NCBI GenBank assembly: GCA_013141075.1
Contig: JABFRQ010000002.1
Location: forward strand, 124,001-188,000
Direction: 5' to 3'
Origin: Methylotenera sp.
GTDB taxonomy: Bacteria; Pseudomonadota; Gammaproteobacteria; Burkholderiales; Methylophilaceae
DNA: 64,000 nt
Shown here piece after piece: positions 1 through 8,143 of this stretch (the first letter of the stretch is position 1; the number at the start of each line of letters is the position of its first letter). The notes under the pieces were generated by a model, which saw only the letters and a list, made by a program, of their open reading frames with translations, was not told the origin of the DNA and ran no database searches. The position numbers and the translations under genes were made by a program.

Positions 1-2102
1 AGTTTAATAGCAGTGTGTTTAAGTTCAGGTTGCTTAGAGGTTTTATCAAAGCTTGGCGGCATCAGTGCATTTACACCTAAACCATGCATAAATTGGCTGC
101 CCCAGTGCATAGCAATAAAGGTTTGTGCGGGTTGCACTTCATCGCTCATTTGCACAGGTAGCACAAGGCTGCCACGCTTATTTTGCACTTTTACAATATC
201 GCCATTTTTTAAGTTGCGACGCATCATGTCGTTGGCGTGCATTTGTATGACAGGTTCTTCAGCATGGTTAAATAACTGCGCCACATTGCCTGTGCGGCTC
301 ATGCCATGCCATTGGTCGCGCAGGCGCCCTGTGAGCAAATGTAACGGATGGCGCGCATCGGTTTTATCGGCCGTGCCTTTATACACCGCGTTAATAAACT
401 GCGCTTTGCCGCCTGGCTTTTGAAAGATGCCATCACTGTAAAGGCGGGCTTTACCTGTTACTTCACCTTCTTTAAAAGGCCATTGTTGCGCGCCTTTTTC
501 GTTTAACAAAGTGTAGCTTAAACCTGTAATGTCTAAGTCGCGGCCACGTGTGGTTTCGCGGTGTTCATTGAAAATTTGTTCGGTGTTGGCATATGCAAAT
601 AAGCTGTTATTTTTCGCCAAACGTTTCTCTAAGCGCTGTGCAAAATCCACCATAATCGCCCAATCATGCCGCACTTCGGCAGGTGGTGACACAGCTGGAT
701 TCACACGGGTAATGCGCCGCTCTGAGTTGGTGACCGTGCCTTCTTTTTCTCCCCAAGTGCTGGCGGGTAGCAACACATCGGCATAAGCTGCAGTATCGGT
801 GTTATTAAATGCGTCTTGCACCACCACCAGCTCGGCATTATTCAAGGCTACTAACACGTTATTCAAGTCTGGCATGGAGTGTGCGGGGTTTGTGCAGGCA
901 ATCCAAATGGCTTTAATTTCACCTTCTTTTACCGCGTCAAACATCTCAACAGCGGTTTTCCCAGCATTCGCTGGCACACTTTCAACACCCCAAAGCTTAG
1001 CCACTTCGGCGCGGTGTTCGGCATTGGCTAAATCACGATGACCAGAAAGTAAATTCGCCATGCCGCCCACTTCGCGCCCGCCCATTGCATTAGGCTGACC
1101 TGTGAGTGAAAATGGCCCCGCACCCAACTTACCAATCTGCCCCGTAGCAAGGTGTAAGTTAATGAGTGCGGCGTTTTTATCGGTACCATGAATGCTTTGA
1201 TTCAATCCCATGCAATACATGCTTAAGCTGGGCCCTTTGCCAAACCATTTGGCGGCGGTGATAATGTCCGCTTCTTTAATACCGCAAATATCCGCCACCA
1301 TTTTGGGCGTATATTCGCGCACGGTGTCTTTTAGTGCCTCAAAACCGTTGGTATGCGCGTTTATGAAGGTCATATCTAGCAAACCTTCCCACAACATTAC
1401 ATGTAGCAAACCATTAAAAAGCGCAACATCGGTGCCTGGTAAAATGGCTAAATGTAAATCGGCCGCTTGCGCGGTGTCGGTGCGGCGCGGATCAACCACG
1501 ATGATTTTCAGATTGGGATTTTTGGCTTTGGCGTCTTCAATACGGCGATAAATAATCGGGTGCGCAAACGCGGTGTTGCTGCCAGCAATCAACAAGCAAT
1601 CGGTATGATCAATATCTTCATAACACGCTGGCGGCGCGTCAGCCCCCAGTGTGGCTTTGTAGCCAGCCACAGCAGAACTCATGCACAGGCGTGAGTTCGT
1701 ATCCACATTATTGGTGCCGATTAAACCCTTGGCGAGCTTGTTAAACACGTAATAATCTTCAGTAAGCAACTGCCCTGAAATGTAAAACGCCACGGAATCT
1801 GGCCCGTATTTTTCTATCGTTTGCGCGAATTTTTCAGCTAAATAATCTAAAGAATCATCCCATGAAACACGTTTGCGGGCGGCTTCACGCGATAGACGCA
1901 TTTCAGGGTAAAGCGCACGGTTATCCAACTTTGCGCTTAAATGCAAGGTTGATCCTTTGGTGCATAAACGCCCGAAATTTGCGGGGTGATTGGGGTCACC
2001 TTTTACGTGGATGATTTTGTCATTTTGTGACTCAATAATCACGCCGCAACCCACGCCACAGTAACAGCAGGTGCTTTTGGTTTCTTTAACTAAAGCGTTC
2101 AA
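1..2102 (-). CDS. nasA: Assimilatory nitrate reductase catalytic subunit, C-terminus cut by window edge
   Basis: This molybdopterin oxidoreductase reduces nitrate to nitrite in the cytoplasm. About 700 N-terminal codons are in the window, read as one open frame; the usual length is near 900, so the C-terminus lies outside. An N-terminal [4Fe-4S] cluster motif (CCYCGVGCGV, with a further Cys in RLCTKGS) is followed by molybdopterin-binding segments such as DTNSRLCMSSAV and VVDPRRTDTA. No ATG is available at the start. The best start is TTG at 2102, which overlaps the nirD stop (ATTGA), so translation is probably coupled. It is the last visible gene of the nirB-narK-kinase-nirD-nasA operon. The family call is firm. 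A ferredoxin- or NADH-dependent partner cannot be decided from here. Confidence 0.93.
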   Translation of the reverse strand, partial: MNALVKETKSTCCYCGVGCGVIIESQNDKIIHVKGDPNHPANFGRLCTKGSTLHLSAKLDNRALYPEMRLSREAARKRVSWDDSLDYLAEKFAQTIEKYGPDSVAFYISGQLLTEDYYVFNKLAKGLIGTNNVDTNSRLCMSSAVAGYKATLGADAPPACYEDIDHTDCLLIAGSNTAFAHPIIYRRIEDAKAKNPNLKIIVVDPRRTDTAQAADLHLAILPGTDVALFNGLLHVMLWEGLLDMTFINAHTNGFEALKDTVREYTPKMVADICGIKEADIITAAKWFGKGPSLSMYCMGLNQSIHGTDKNAALINLHLATGQIGKLGAGPFSLTGQPNAMGGREVGGMANLLSGHRDLANAEHRAEVAKLWGVESVPANAGKTAVEMFDAVKEGEIKAIWIACTNPAHSMPDLNNVLVALNNAELVVVQDAFNNTDTAAYADVLLPASTWGEKEGTVTNSERRITRVNPAVSPPAEVRHDWAIMVDFAQRLEKRLAKNNSLFAYANTEQIFNEHRETTRGRDLDITGLSYTLLNEKGAQQWPFKEGEVTGKARLYSDGIFQKPGGKAQFINAVYKGTADKTDARHPLHLLTGRLRDQWHGMSRTGNVAQLFNHAEEPVIQMHANDMMRRNLKNGDIVKVQNKRGSLVLPVQMSDEVQPAQTFIAMHWGSQFMHGLGVNALMPPSFDKTSKQPELKHTAIK

Positions 2103-2413
2103 TCTTTTAATTCCAAATACACAAAGCCATCTTCAATTTTAGTATTGAAACACGCTGTTTCACCGACATCTGGCGCTTCAGCTTTACCATCCACCAAACT
2201 GATTTTCCAACTATGTAGCGGGCAAGCCACTTTATCGCCATACACAATACCTTGCGATAAAGGCCCACCTTTGTGCGGGCAGGTATTGTTAATTGCGAAA
2301 ATGCGATCATCTTCGGTACGAAATACGCCGATTTCAACATTTTTTGAGCGTACCACGCGTGCACCAAGCTTAGGAATATCTTCAAACGGTGCTACTTTGA
2401 CCCAATTACTCAT
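2099..2413 (-). CDS. nirD: Nitrite reductase (NADH) small subunit, Rieske type
   Basis: This is the small subunit of the assimilatory NAD(P)H nitrite reductase, which works with NirB to reduce nitrite to ammonium. At 104 residues it has the usual NirD length. It keeps both Rieske cluster boxes, CPHKGG and CPLHSW, so it may bind a [2Fe-2S] cluster, whereas some NirD proteins have lost the ligands. It lies between the kinase/phosphatase fusion and nasA, and its TGA overlaps the nasA TTG start. The separation of nirD from nirB by two genes is less common than direct nirBD linkage, but all four genes are co-oriented and closely packed. Confidence 0.93.
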   Translation of the reverse strand: MSNWVKVAPFEDIPKLGARVVRSKNVEIGVFRTEDDRIFAINNTCPHKGGPLSQGIVYGDKVACPLHSWKISLVDGKAEAPDVGETACFNTKIEDGFVYLELKD

Positions 2414-2462
2414 GTGTTATTTCCTAAATTTAATTCTAAAAATTATCGATGTCACTGCGGCG

Positions 2463-4157
2463 CTACGAAACCACCAATAAATAAATCAACAATATATTCA
2501 AAATGAATGAAAAAATCGCTATCCATTGCCATTTAACTAAGTTTGCACGGGCAATTAACGGTGTGCGGGCAGGCGCCAATAGAGGCTTTAATTCGCCACG
2601 CTCTAGTGCTAGCAGCATTTCTTCTGCCGTTTCAAACCTTAATTTCAGGTCGCGCGAAATGGCTTTTAACACAATATTTTCTAACCATTGTGGAATATCT
2701 GGGCGGTAGCGTGTGAGCGGTGTTGGCTCACCAAATTTTGGGTGCTGAAACGGCTCAATTTCGCCATGCGGATATTTGCGTGTGAGTAAATGATAAAGCG
2801 TAACCCCTGCGGCATAAATATCACTTTGCGGCGTGGCGAGCTGGCCTTCAAATAATTCAGGGGCCATGAAGCTAGGCGTGCCAGGATTTTGCATGCCAGC
2901 AATGGCGCCTACGCCACTACTAAGTGCCACGCCTAAATCTAAAATGCGTAGCCGTTGGTCACTCGCCACATGCACATTGGCAGGTTTTATGTCTCTATGC
3001 ACAATGTTTAAACGGTGTAATGCTCCAATACCGCGCAGCATATCTTGCCCAATTTTTGCAGTGCCAGCCACGGTGAAATGATGGCCGCTATCTAGGCGTT
3101 GTTGCAAGGTTGCGCCTTCGTGCCAGCTCATAATGTAATAAAGCTTGCTGCGCTTTTCAACGGAAACTGGAAACACTTGTGGAACATATTGCGAAACCAC
3201 GCGCTTAGCCAGCCATTCTTCATTCAGCAAGCCGTTACAGCTCTCAATATCTGTGGCTAACAAAGGTTGCAAAGTTTTGAGCACGAAAAGTTGTTTGGTG
3301 CTGGTATGGCGCACTTTGTACAGCAAGCTAGCGCGTGATTCGTGCAGAATTTCAACCACTTCAAAGTCGTCAATAATTTCACCAATATTAAGTTTAACGG
3401 GCACGGCTAAATGTTTGCCGCCCGCCAATAATTCTGAAAGCGTATCTGCACCCAGCTGGGTGATTTTAACGGCAACCGCAGTGCTATTGTCTCGGCTACC
3501 AAGCGCTAAAGCAGCTTTGGTCAGGTGGTCGCACATCATTTGCGGGCTGTCATAAAGCCCTAATGTTTTATGAATTTCTTGCTCGCCTACTGCATCCCAT
3601 ACGCCGTCAGACATGAGCGCGAACACATCACCTGCTTGCAAATGGCCTTCCGCATAATCTACTTCTAAATGTCTATCTAAACCCACGGCGCGCTTCAATA
3701 CGTGGCGCATATCGGGTCTATCCCACACGTGATCGGTAGTGAGCTGTTTGAGAATACCGTCGCGCAACAAGTAGATACGCGTGTCGCCCACATGGGCTGA
3801 GTAATAACGCTGACCACGCAACAACAATAACGAGAGTGTAGTTGCCATGCCAGCCATATCGCGGTTGGCGCTGGCTTGTGAAATCACCCAGCGATTCGCT
3901 GCGGTAAGCACTTTATCTAGTGAAGCCAGTGGCTCCCAAGTATCAGGCGTGGCGTAATAATCGGCACTCACTGTGCGCACAGTCATTTCACTCGCCTCGC
4001 CACCGCCCGCATTGCCACTCACGCCATCAGCTACGGCAATGAGCGCACCCTTAATGCTGAGCTGTGCTTTGGCTGGCGTCACCACGCCTACGTAATCTTC
4101 GTTACGCGGGCGCGGCCCCGTGAGGCTGGATTGGCCTATTTCAAATTTAAGCGACAT
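2463..4157 (-). CDS. PP2C-type phosphatase fused to Ser/Thr protein kinase, membrane-anchored
   Basis: This 564-residue protein joins two opposing signalling domains. Residues 1-235 form a PP2C phosphatase: RNED at 18-21, ADGVSG at 43-48, GDTR at 124-127 and SDGVWD at 183-188 supply the metal-binding acidic residues. Residues 262-525 form a eukaryotic-type kinase with Lys294 (VLK), HRDIKPAN at 387-394, DLG at 407-409 in place of DFG, and APE at 432-434. A hydrophobic helix near 545-563 would anchor the C-terminus in the inner membrane. It sits 11 bp after the nitrate carrier gene, inside the nitrate operon. From memory, a similar kinase lies in the Pseudomonas nas cluster. Control of transport or reductase activity is an inference; the target is unknown. 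Confidence 0.88.
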   Translation of the reverse strand: MSLKFEIGQSSLTGPRPRNEDYVGVVTPAKAQLSIKGALIAVADGVSGNAGGGEASEMTVRTVSADYYATPDTWEPLASLDKVLTAANRWVISQASANRDMAGMATTLSLLLLRGQRYYSAHVGDTRIYLLRDGILKQLTTDHVWDRPDMRHVLKRAVGLDRHLEVDYAEGHLQAGDVFALMSDGVWDAVGEQEIHKTLGLYDSPQMMCDHLTKAALALGSRDNSTAVAVKITQLGADTLSELLAGGKHLAVPVKLNIGEIIDDFEVVEILHESRASLLYKVRHTSTKQLFVLKTLQPLLATDIESCNGLLNEEWLAKRVVSQYVPQVFPVSVEKRSKLYYIMSWHEGATLQQRLDSGHHFTVAGTAKIGQDMLRGIGALHRLNIVHRDIKPANVHVASDQRLRILDLGVALSSGVGAIAGMQNPGTPSFMAPELFEGQLATPQSDIYAAGVTLYHLLTRKYPHGEIEPFQHPKFGEPTPLTRYRPDIPQWLENIVLKAISRDLKLRFETAEEMLLALERGELKPLLAPARTPLIARANLVKWQWIAIFSFILNILLIYLLVVS

Positions 4158-4168
4158 GCTGATATTTT

Positions 4169-5380
4169 TTATACTTTAGCCGCCGTTACCATTGCTGAAC
4201 CCCAAGTAGTTCTCCAGCGTGTTTTAACGCCCATCAAACCTAGGGTCGCCACTACGGCTAAGCCTGCAAAAATGATTAAACCAATTTGGTAACTGCCTGT
4301 ATTTTGTTTAAAGTAGCCCAAGCTTGCCGCCAAGTAAAAGCCACCCACGCCGCCTGCCATGCCGACTAAACCTGTCATCACGCCGATTTCTTTTCTAAAT
4401 CGTTGTGGCACCAGCTGAAAAACCGCGCCGTTACCCATGCCTAAAATCGCCATGGTTGGAATGATAATAGCTAATGCTAGCTGGTAAGTTGGTTGACCAA
4501 AACTCATAATAAGCAACAAAATTGCCGCAATAATATACATGGTGAGCAACGTACGAACGCCACCGATGCGGTCTGCAATCATACCGCCGATTGGGCGTAC
4601 TAGCGAGCCTGCAAATACACAAGCTGCCGTGCAATAGCCTGCTTTTACTGCACCTAAGCTATATAAATCGTTAAAGTAAATAGTTAGCGATGAAGCCAAC
4701 CCCACAAAACCGCCAAAGGTGACGCTGTAAAAAAACATAAACCACCAAGCGTCTTTATCTTTCAAAATAGCCAGATATTGGCTAAGTGATTTTGCGGGTG
4801 GCGTATCTGGGCTGTCTTTCGCAAAGATTAAATATACAGCTAAGGCAATACCAAGTGGAATTAGGGCTAAACCAAATACGTTATTCCAACCATAAGCGAC
4901 CGCCAAGCTCGGCGCAAATAACGCCGCAAACACTGTACCTGAATTACCAGCACCCGCAATGCCCAACGCCGTGCCTTGATGCTCAGGCGGATACCAACGA
5001 CTAGCCAATGGTAGCGCAACCGCAAAGGCCGCACCCGCAAAGCCCAAACCTATACCTAACATCAAGGATTGTTGAAAATTCTCAATGCCGTGCAACCATG
5101 CAATCAACAAGCTCAAAATCACAATAATTTGCCCGATTAAGCCTGCCATTTTTGGTTTAATTTGATCCACCAAAACTCCCATGACAATACGCAATAATGC
5201 GCCTGCTAACACTGGGGTTGCTACCATCAAACCTTTTTGTGCTGGGGTGAGATGTAAGTCACCAGCCATTTGCACGGCTAGCGGACCAAGCAGCACCCAC
5301 ACCATAAAGCTTAAATCAAAATACAAAAACGCCGAAAATAACGTGGGTTTGTGCCCCGCTTGCCAAAAACTAGATTTCAT
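4169..5380 (-). CDS. narK: NNP-family nitrate/nitrite MFS transporter
   Basis: This is a 403-residue inner-membrane carrier with about twelve hydrophobic helices. It resembles the nitrate/nitrite porter (NNP) branch of the major facilitator superfamily. The glycine-rich nitrate signature appears as GIAGAGNSGT in the first half, with a second glycine-rich helix (GLVGMAGGVGG) in the second half. It is encoded between nirB and the kinase/phosphatase gene. Together with the ABC system upstream it gives the cell two inner-membrane nitrate routes; nitrite uptake or export is also possible. The symbol follows the family. NrtP or NasA-type names are used for the same proteins in other bacteria. Confidence 0.88.
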   Translation of the reverse strand: MKSSFWQAGHKPTLFSAFLYFDLSFMVWVLLGPLAVQMAGDLHLTPAQKGLMVATPVLAGALLRIVMGVLVDQIKPKMAGLIGQIIVILSLLIAWLHGIENFQQSLMLGIGLGFAGAAFAVALPLASRWYPPEHQGTALGIAGAGNSGTVFAALFAPSLAVAYGWNNVFGLALIPLGIALAVYLIFAKDSPDTPPAKSLSQYLAILKDKDAWWFMFFYSVTFGGFVGLASSLTIYFNDLYSLGAVKAGYCTAACVFAGSLVRPIGGMIADRIGGVRTLLTMYIIAAILLLIMSFGQPTYQLALAIIIPTMAILGMGNGAVFQLVPQRFRKEIGVMTGLVGMAGGVGGFYLAASLGYFKQNTGSYQIGLIIFAGLAVVATLGLMGVKTRWRTTWGSAMVTAAKV

Positions 5381-5406
5381 TTAAATTTCCTTAGATATTG
5401 ATTTTT

Positions 5407-5485
5407 TATGTAGGTCAGGGTTTAACCTGACTTTTCAGACTGTCTTACGCGATACCGCTTTGCATAAAGTCCGACCTACAACTGA
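5407..5485. repeat. Imperfect inverted repeat between nirB and the nitrate carrier
   Basis: The 121-bp gap between nirB and the carrier gene holds an imperfect inverted repeat. GTAGGTC near 5410 matches GACCTAC near 5475, and a smaller inner hairpin (GGTTTAACC) lies near 5420. It resembles the common extragenic palindromes of proteobacteria. In the nirB transcript it would form a stem-loop and could set the ratio of NirB to downstream products. No T-tract follows, so it is not a classic terminator. Confidence 0.5.
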
Positions 5486-5501
5486 AGAGTAAGGCTGGCT
5501 T

Positions 5502-7952
5502 TTAAACCTCTATCGTCTCAAACTGTTTCTGCAATGCACTACTTTTTACGCGCTCGCTCCAAGGCTCAACTGCGCCTTGCAAGGCATACAGCAAGCGCTC
5601 ATAAGCGGCTGTACGCCCTTCTGTATCTTCTAAAATGCGTCGCTTTACGTATTCCAACCCAACGCGCTCTATCCAATGCACAGTGCGGTCTAAATAACGG
5701 GCTTCTTCACGATAAATTTGGATGAATGCGCCTGAATATTCAATCACTTCATCGGCGGTTTTTACTTTGCATAAAAATTGCGCGGCTTCCGTTTTAATAC
5801 CACCGTTGCCACCTACGTATATCTCCCAGCCTGAATCTACGCCGATAATGCCTACATCTTTAATGCCAGATTCCGCGCAATTTCGTGGGCAGCCAGATAC
5901 GGCAAATTTCACTTTATGCGGCGCCCACATGTGGTCAAAGGCTTTTTCAATATCAATGCCTAATTGCGTAGAATTTTGCGTGCCGAAACGGCAAAACTCA
6001 GAGCCAACACAGGTTTTAACAGTACGAATGCTTTTGCCGTAAGCGTAACCTGAAGGCATGTCTAAATCTGCCCACATGCCGACTAAGTCTTCTTTTTTTA
6101 CACCGAGTAAGTCAATCCGTTGCCCGCCCGTGACTTTCACCATCGGCACTGCATATTTATCGGCCACATCGGCAATTTTGCGTAATTGGTCAGCCGTTGT
6201 TACGCCGCCGTACATTCGTGGAATAACCGAATACGTACCATCTTTTTGAATATTGGCATGTACGCGCTCGTTAATAAAACGCGATTGTGGGTCATCTTTG
6301 GCTTCATGCGGCCAAGTAGAAATGAGGTAGTAATTAAGTGCTGGCCTGCAAGTGGCGCAACCATTGGGTGTGCGCCAGCCCATGCCTTGCATCGCATCTG
6401 GAATATTTAAGTATTTATGCGTACGAATTTCTGCGCGAACTTCTTCATGATTTTTGTCTGAGCAACCACAGATTGCTTTGCTCGTTGATGGTGGCGCATA
6501 ACCACCACCCAAAGTAGAGGCCAAAATCTGCTCAACCAAACCCACGCATGAGCCACAACTAGAGCCAGCTTTGGTTTGTTTTTTAACATCGTCAATCGTA
6601 AATAAGCCTTGATCTTGAATAGCTTTTACGATGGTGCCTTTGCACACACCATTACAGCCGCACACTTCCATTTCATTGGTCATAGCCGCAGCTTTATCTT
6701 GGCCTTGATGGCCCGTATTACCAAGGGAATCTTGCCCAAACATGAGGGAATCGCGAATCTCGTGAATCGCCTTTCCGTCACGCAACATTTGAAAATACCA
6801 CGAACCATCCGCGGTATCGCCAAAAAGCACACTGCCAATGATTTTGTCATTTTTGATAACGAGCTTTTTGTAAACCCCGCCAACGGCATCGTGTAAAACA
6901 ATTTCTTCGCGACCATCTTCATCGTTAGACGCAAAATCACCTGCGCTGAATAAATCAATACCAGTGACTTTTAATTTAGTAGAAGTGACTGAGCCTTTAT
7001 ATAGCCCAATGCCAAAGTTGGCCAAATGGGTGGCGCACACTTTTGCCATTTCAAACAATGGCGCAACCAATCCATAAGAAACACCACGGTGAGCCACGCA
7101 CTCGCCCACTGCGTATACGCGCGGGTCATAGGTTTGCATGGTATCGTTCACCACAACGCCCTTGTCGCAGTAAATGCCTGCGGATTCAGCTAGGGCAAAA
7201 TTTGGGCGTATACCAACGGCTACTACTAATAAATCTGCGGCAATTTCTTGCCCATCACTAAAACGCACTGCTTTAACGCGGCTACGTCCATCTAGTCCTG
7301 GGGCATTGCCGATAATTTGTTCAGTATTTTTTTGTAATAAGAAATTTAAACCTTTGGCTTCAAGATTTTTTTGCAGCATTTTACCTGCGGTTTTATCAAG
7401 TTGTCGCTCTAACAACCACTCGTTTTTATGCACCACTGTGACTTCCATACCTTGAATTTTTAAACCATTAGCGGCTTCTAAACCCAATAAACCACCACCA
7501 ATTACCACCGCATGTTTATGCGTTTTAGCAGCTTCAATCATGTCGTTGGTATCTTTAATATCACGATAACCTAGTACGCCATCTAACTCTTTACCAGGAA
7601 TAGGTGGCATAAATGGCTTTGAGCCTGTCGCAATCAACAAACGATCATATTCCGCGCTAGTACCATCTTCGGCAGTCACCACGCGGTTTTTACGGTCAAT
7701 TTTATTGATACGTGCACTGGTGTAGAGCGTAATATTGTGCTCAGCGTACCACTCGCGCGTGTTCAATATAATGTCATCAATGGTTTGCTCATTTGCTAAT
7801 ACGGGCGATAGCATAATACGGTTGTAATTGGGGTAAGGCTCATCACCAAATACGGTGATGTCATAAATATCGGGGGCGATTTTGAGTAATTCTTCTACGG
7901 TACGCATGCCCGCCATGCCGTTACCAATCACCACGAGTTTCATTTTTTGCAT
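5502..7952 (-). CDS. nirB: Assimilatory nitrite reductase (NADH), large subunit
   Basis: This 816-residue flavo-siroheme enzyme reduces nitrite to ammonium with NAD(P)H in the cytoplasm. An N-terminal FAD/NAD domain begins with VVIGNGMAGMRT and has a second dinucleotide fold at AVVIGGGLLGLEAA. A BFD-like [2Fe-2S] region follows (CGCNGVC and CGSC), then a second degenerate Cys-containing segment (CGCSDK, CATC). The C-terminal part is a sulfite/nitrite reductase repeat whose siroheme/[4Fe-4S] ligands lie in CVGSEFC and SGCPRNC. Length and domain order are normal. It is the first gene of its transcript, 42 bp after a strong sigma-54 promoter match. A second ATG three codons in is an equally possible start. 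Confidence 0.95.
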   Translation of the reverse strand: MQKMKLVVIGNGMAGMRTVEELLKIAPDIYDITVFGDEPYPNYNRIMLSPVLANEQTIDDIILNTREWYAEHNITLYTSARINKIDRKNRVVTAEDGTSAEYDRLLIATGSKPFMPPIPGKELDGVLGYRDIKDTNDMIEAAKTHKHAVVIGGGLLGLEAANGLKIQGMEVTVVHKNEWLLERQLDKTAGKMLQKNLEAKGLNFLLQKNTEQIIGNAPGLDGRSRVKAVRFSDGQEIAADLLVVAVGIRPNFALAESAGIYCDKGVVVNDTMQTYDPRVYAVGECVAHRGVSYGLVAPLFEMAKVCATHLANFGIGLYKGSVTSTKLKVTGIDLFSAGDFASNDEDGREEIVLHDAVGGVYKKLVIKNDKIIGSVLFGDTADGSWYFQMLRDGKAIHEIRDSLMFGQDSLGNTGHQGQDKAAAMTNEMEVCGCNGVCKGTIVKAIQDQGLFTIDDVKKQTKAGSSCGSCVGLVEQILASTLGGGYAPPSTSKAICGCSDKNHEEVRAEIRTHKYLNIPDAMQGMGWRTPNGCATCRPALNYYLISTWPHEAKDDPQSRFINERVHANIQKDGTYSVIPRMYGGVTTADQLRKIADVADKYAVPMVKVTGGQRIDLLGVKKEDLVGMWADLDMPSGYAYGKSIRTVKTCVGSEFCRFGTQNSTQLGIDIEKAFDHMWAPHKVKFAVSGCPRNCAESGIKDVGIIGVDSGWEIYVGGNGGIKTEAAQFLCKVKTADEVIEYSGAFIQIYREEARYLDRTVHWIERVGLEYVKRRILEDTEGRTAAYERLLYALQGAVEPWSERVKSSALQKQFETIEV

Positions 7953-7993
7953 AAAATTGACTTAAGTTTTGTTAATACAGTTAAATAAGTATT

Positions 7994-8010
7994 GGCAATT
8001 ATCATGCCAA
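7994..8010 (-). promoter_or_regulatory. Sigma-54 promoter of the nirB operon
   Basis: Read on the minus strand the site is TTGGCATGATAATTGCC. It matches the -24/-12 consensus (TGGCAC-N5-TTGC) with the GG and GC exactly eleven bases apart. Transcription would start near 7982, leaving about 30 nt of leader before nirB. This is too short for an ANTAR hairpin pair plus terminator, so this operon appears to be controlled at initiation. Confidence 0.75.
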
Positions 8011-8074
8011 CTATAAATTCTGTTTAAATACAATAGATTGATTTAATGTTGCGATTACGCAGAGATAGTCCATG

Positions 8075-8121
8075 CGCACTATAAGTGCGTACGCACCGTA
8101 GGCATGAGCCAAAACGGTGCG
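8075..8121. promoter_or_regulatory. GCAC/GTGC dyads upstream of the nirB sigma-54 promoter (candidate activator sites)
   Basis: Two inverted repeats lie 65-110 bp upstream of the -24 element, where a sigma-54 activator would bind. The first is CGCACTATAAGTGCG at 8075-8089. The second has arms CGCACCGT (8092-8099) and ACGGTGCG (8114-8121) with a 14-bp loop. The half-sites GCAC/GTGC are those of NtrC, but the spacing is 5 or about 20 rather than the usual 7. The identity of the activator is therefore uncertain. No T-tract follows on the minus strand, so these are not obvious terminators for the porin gene. Confidence 0.5.
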
Positions 8122-8143
8122 CATCACAAATTGAAATGCTTAG

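Noticed and set aside
8075-8121. Standard NtrC sites before nirB
   Set aside because: The half-sites fit but the spacing is 5 or about 20 instead of 7, so I list them only as candidate activator dyads.
7953-8143. ANTAR-type leader before nirB
   Set aside because: The hairpins lie upstream of the predicted start, have no A1/G4 six-base loops, and no terminator is present.
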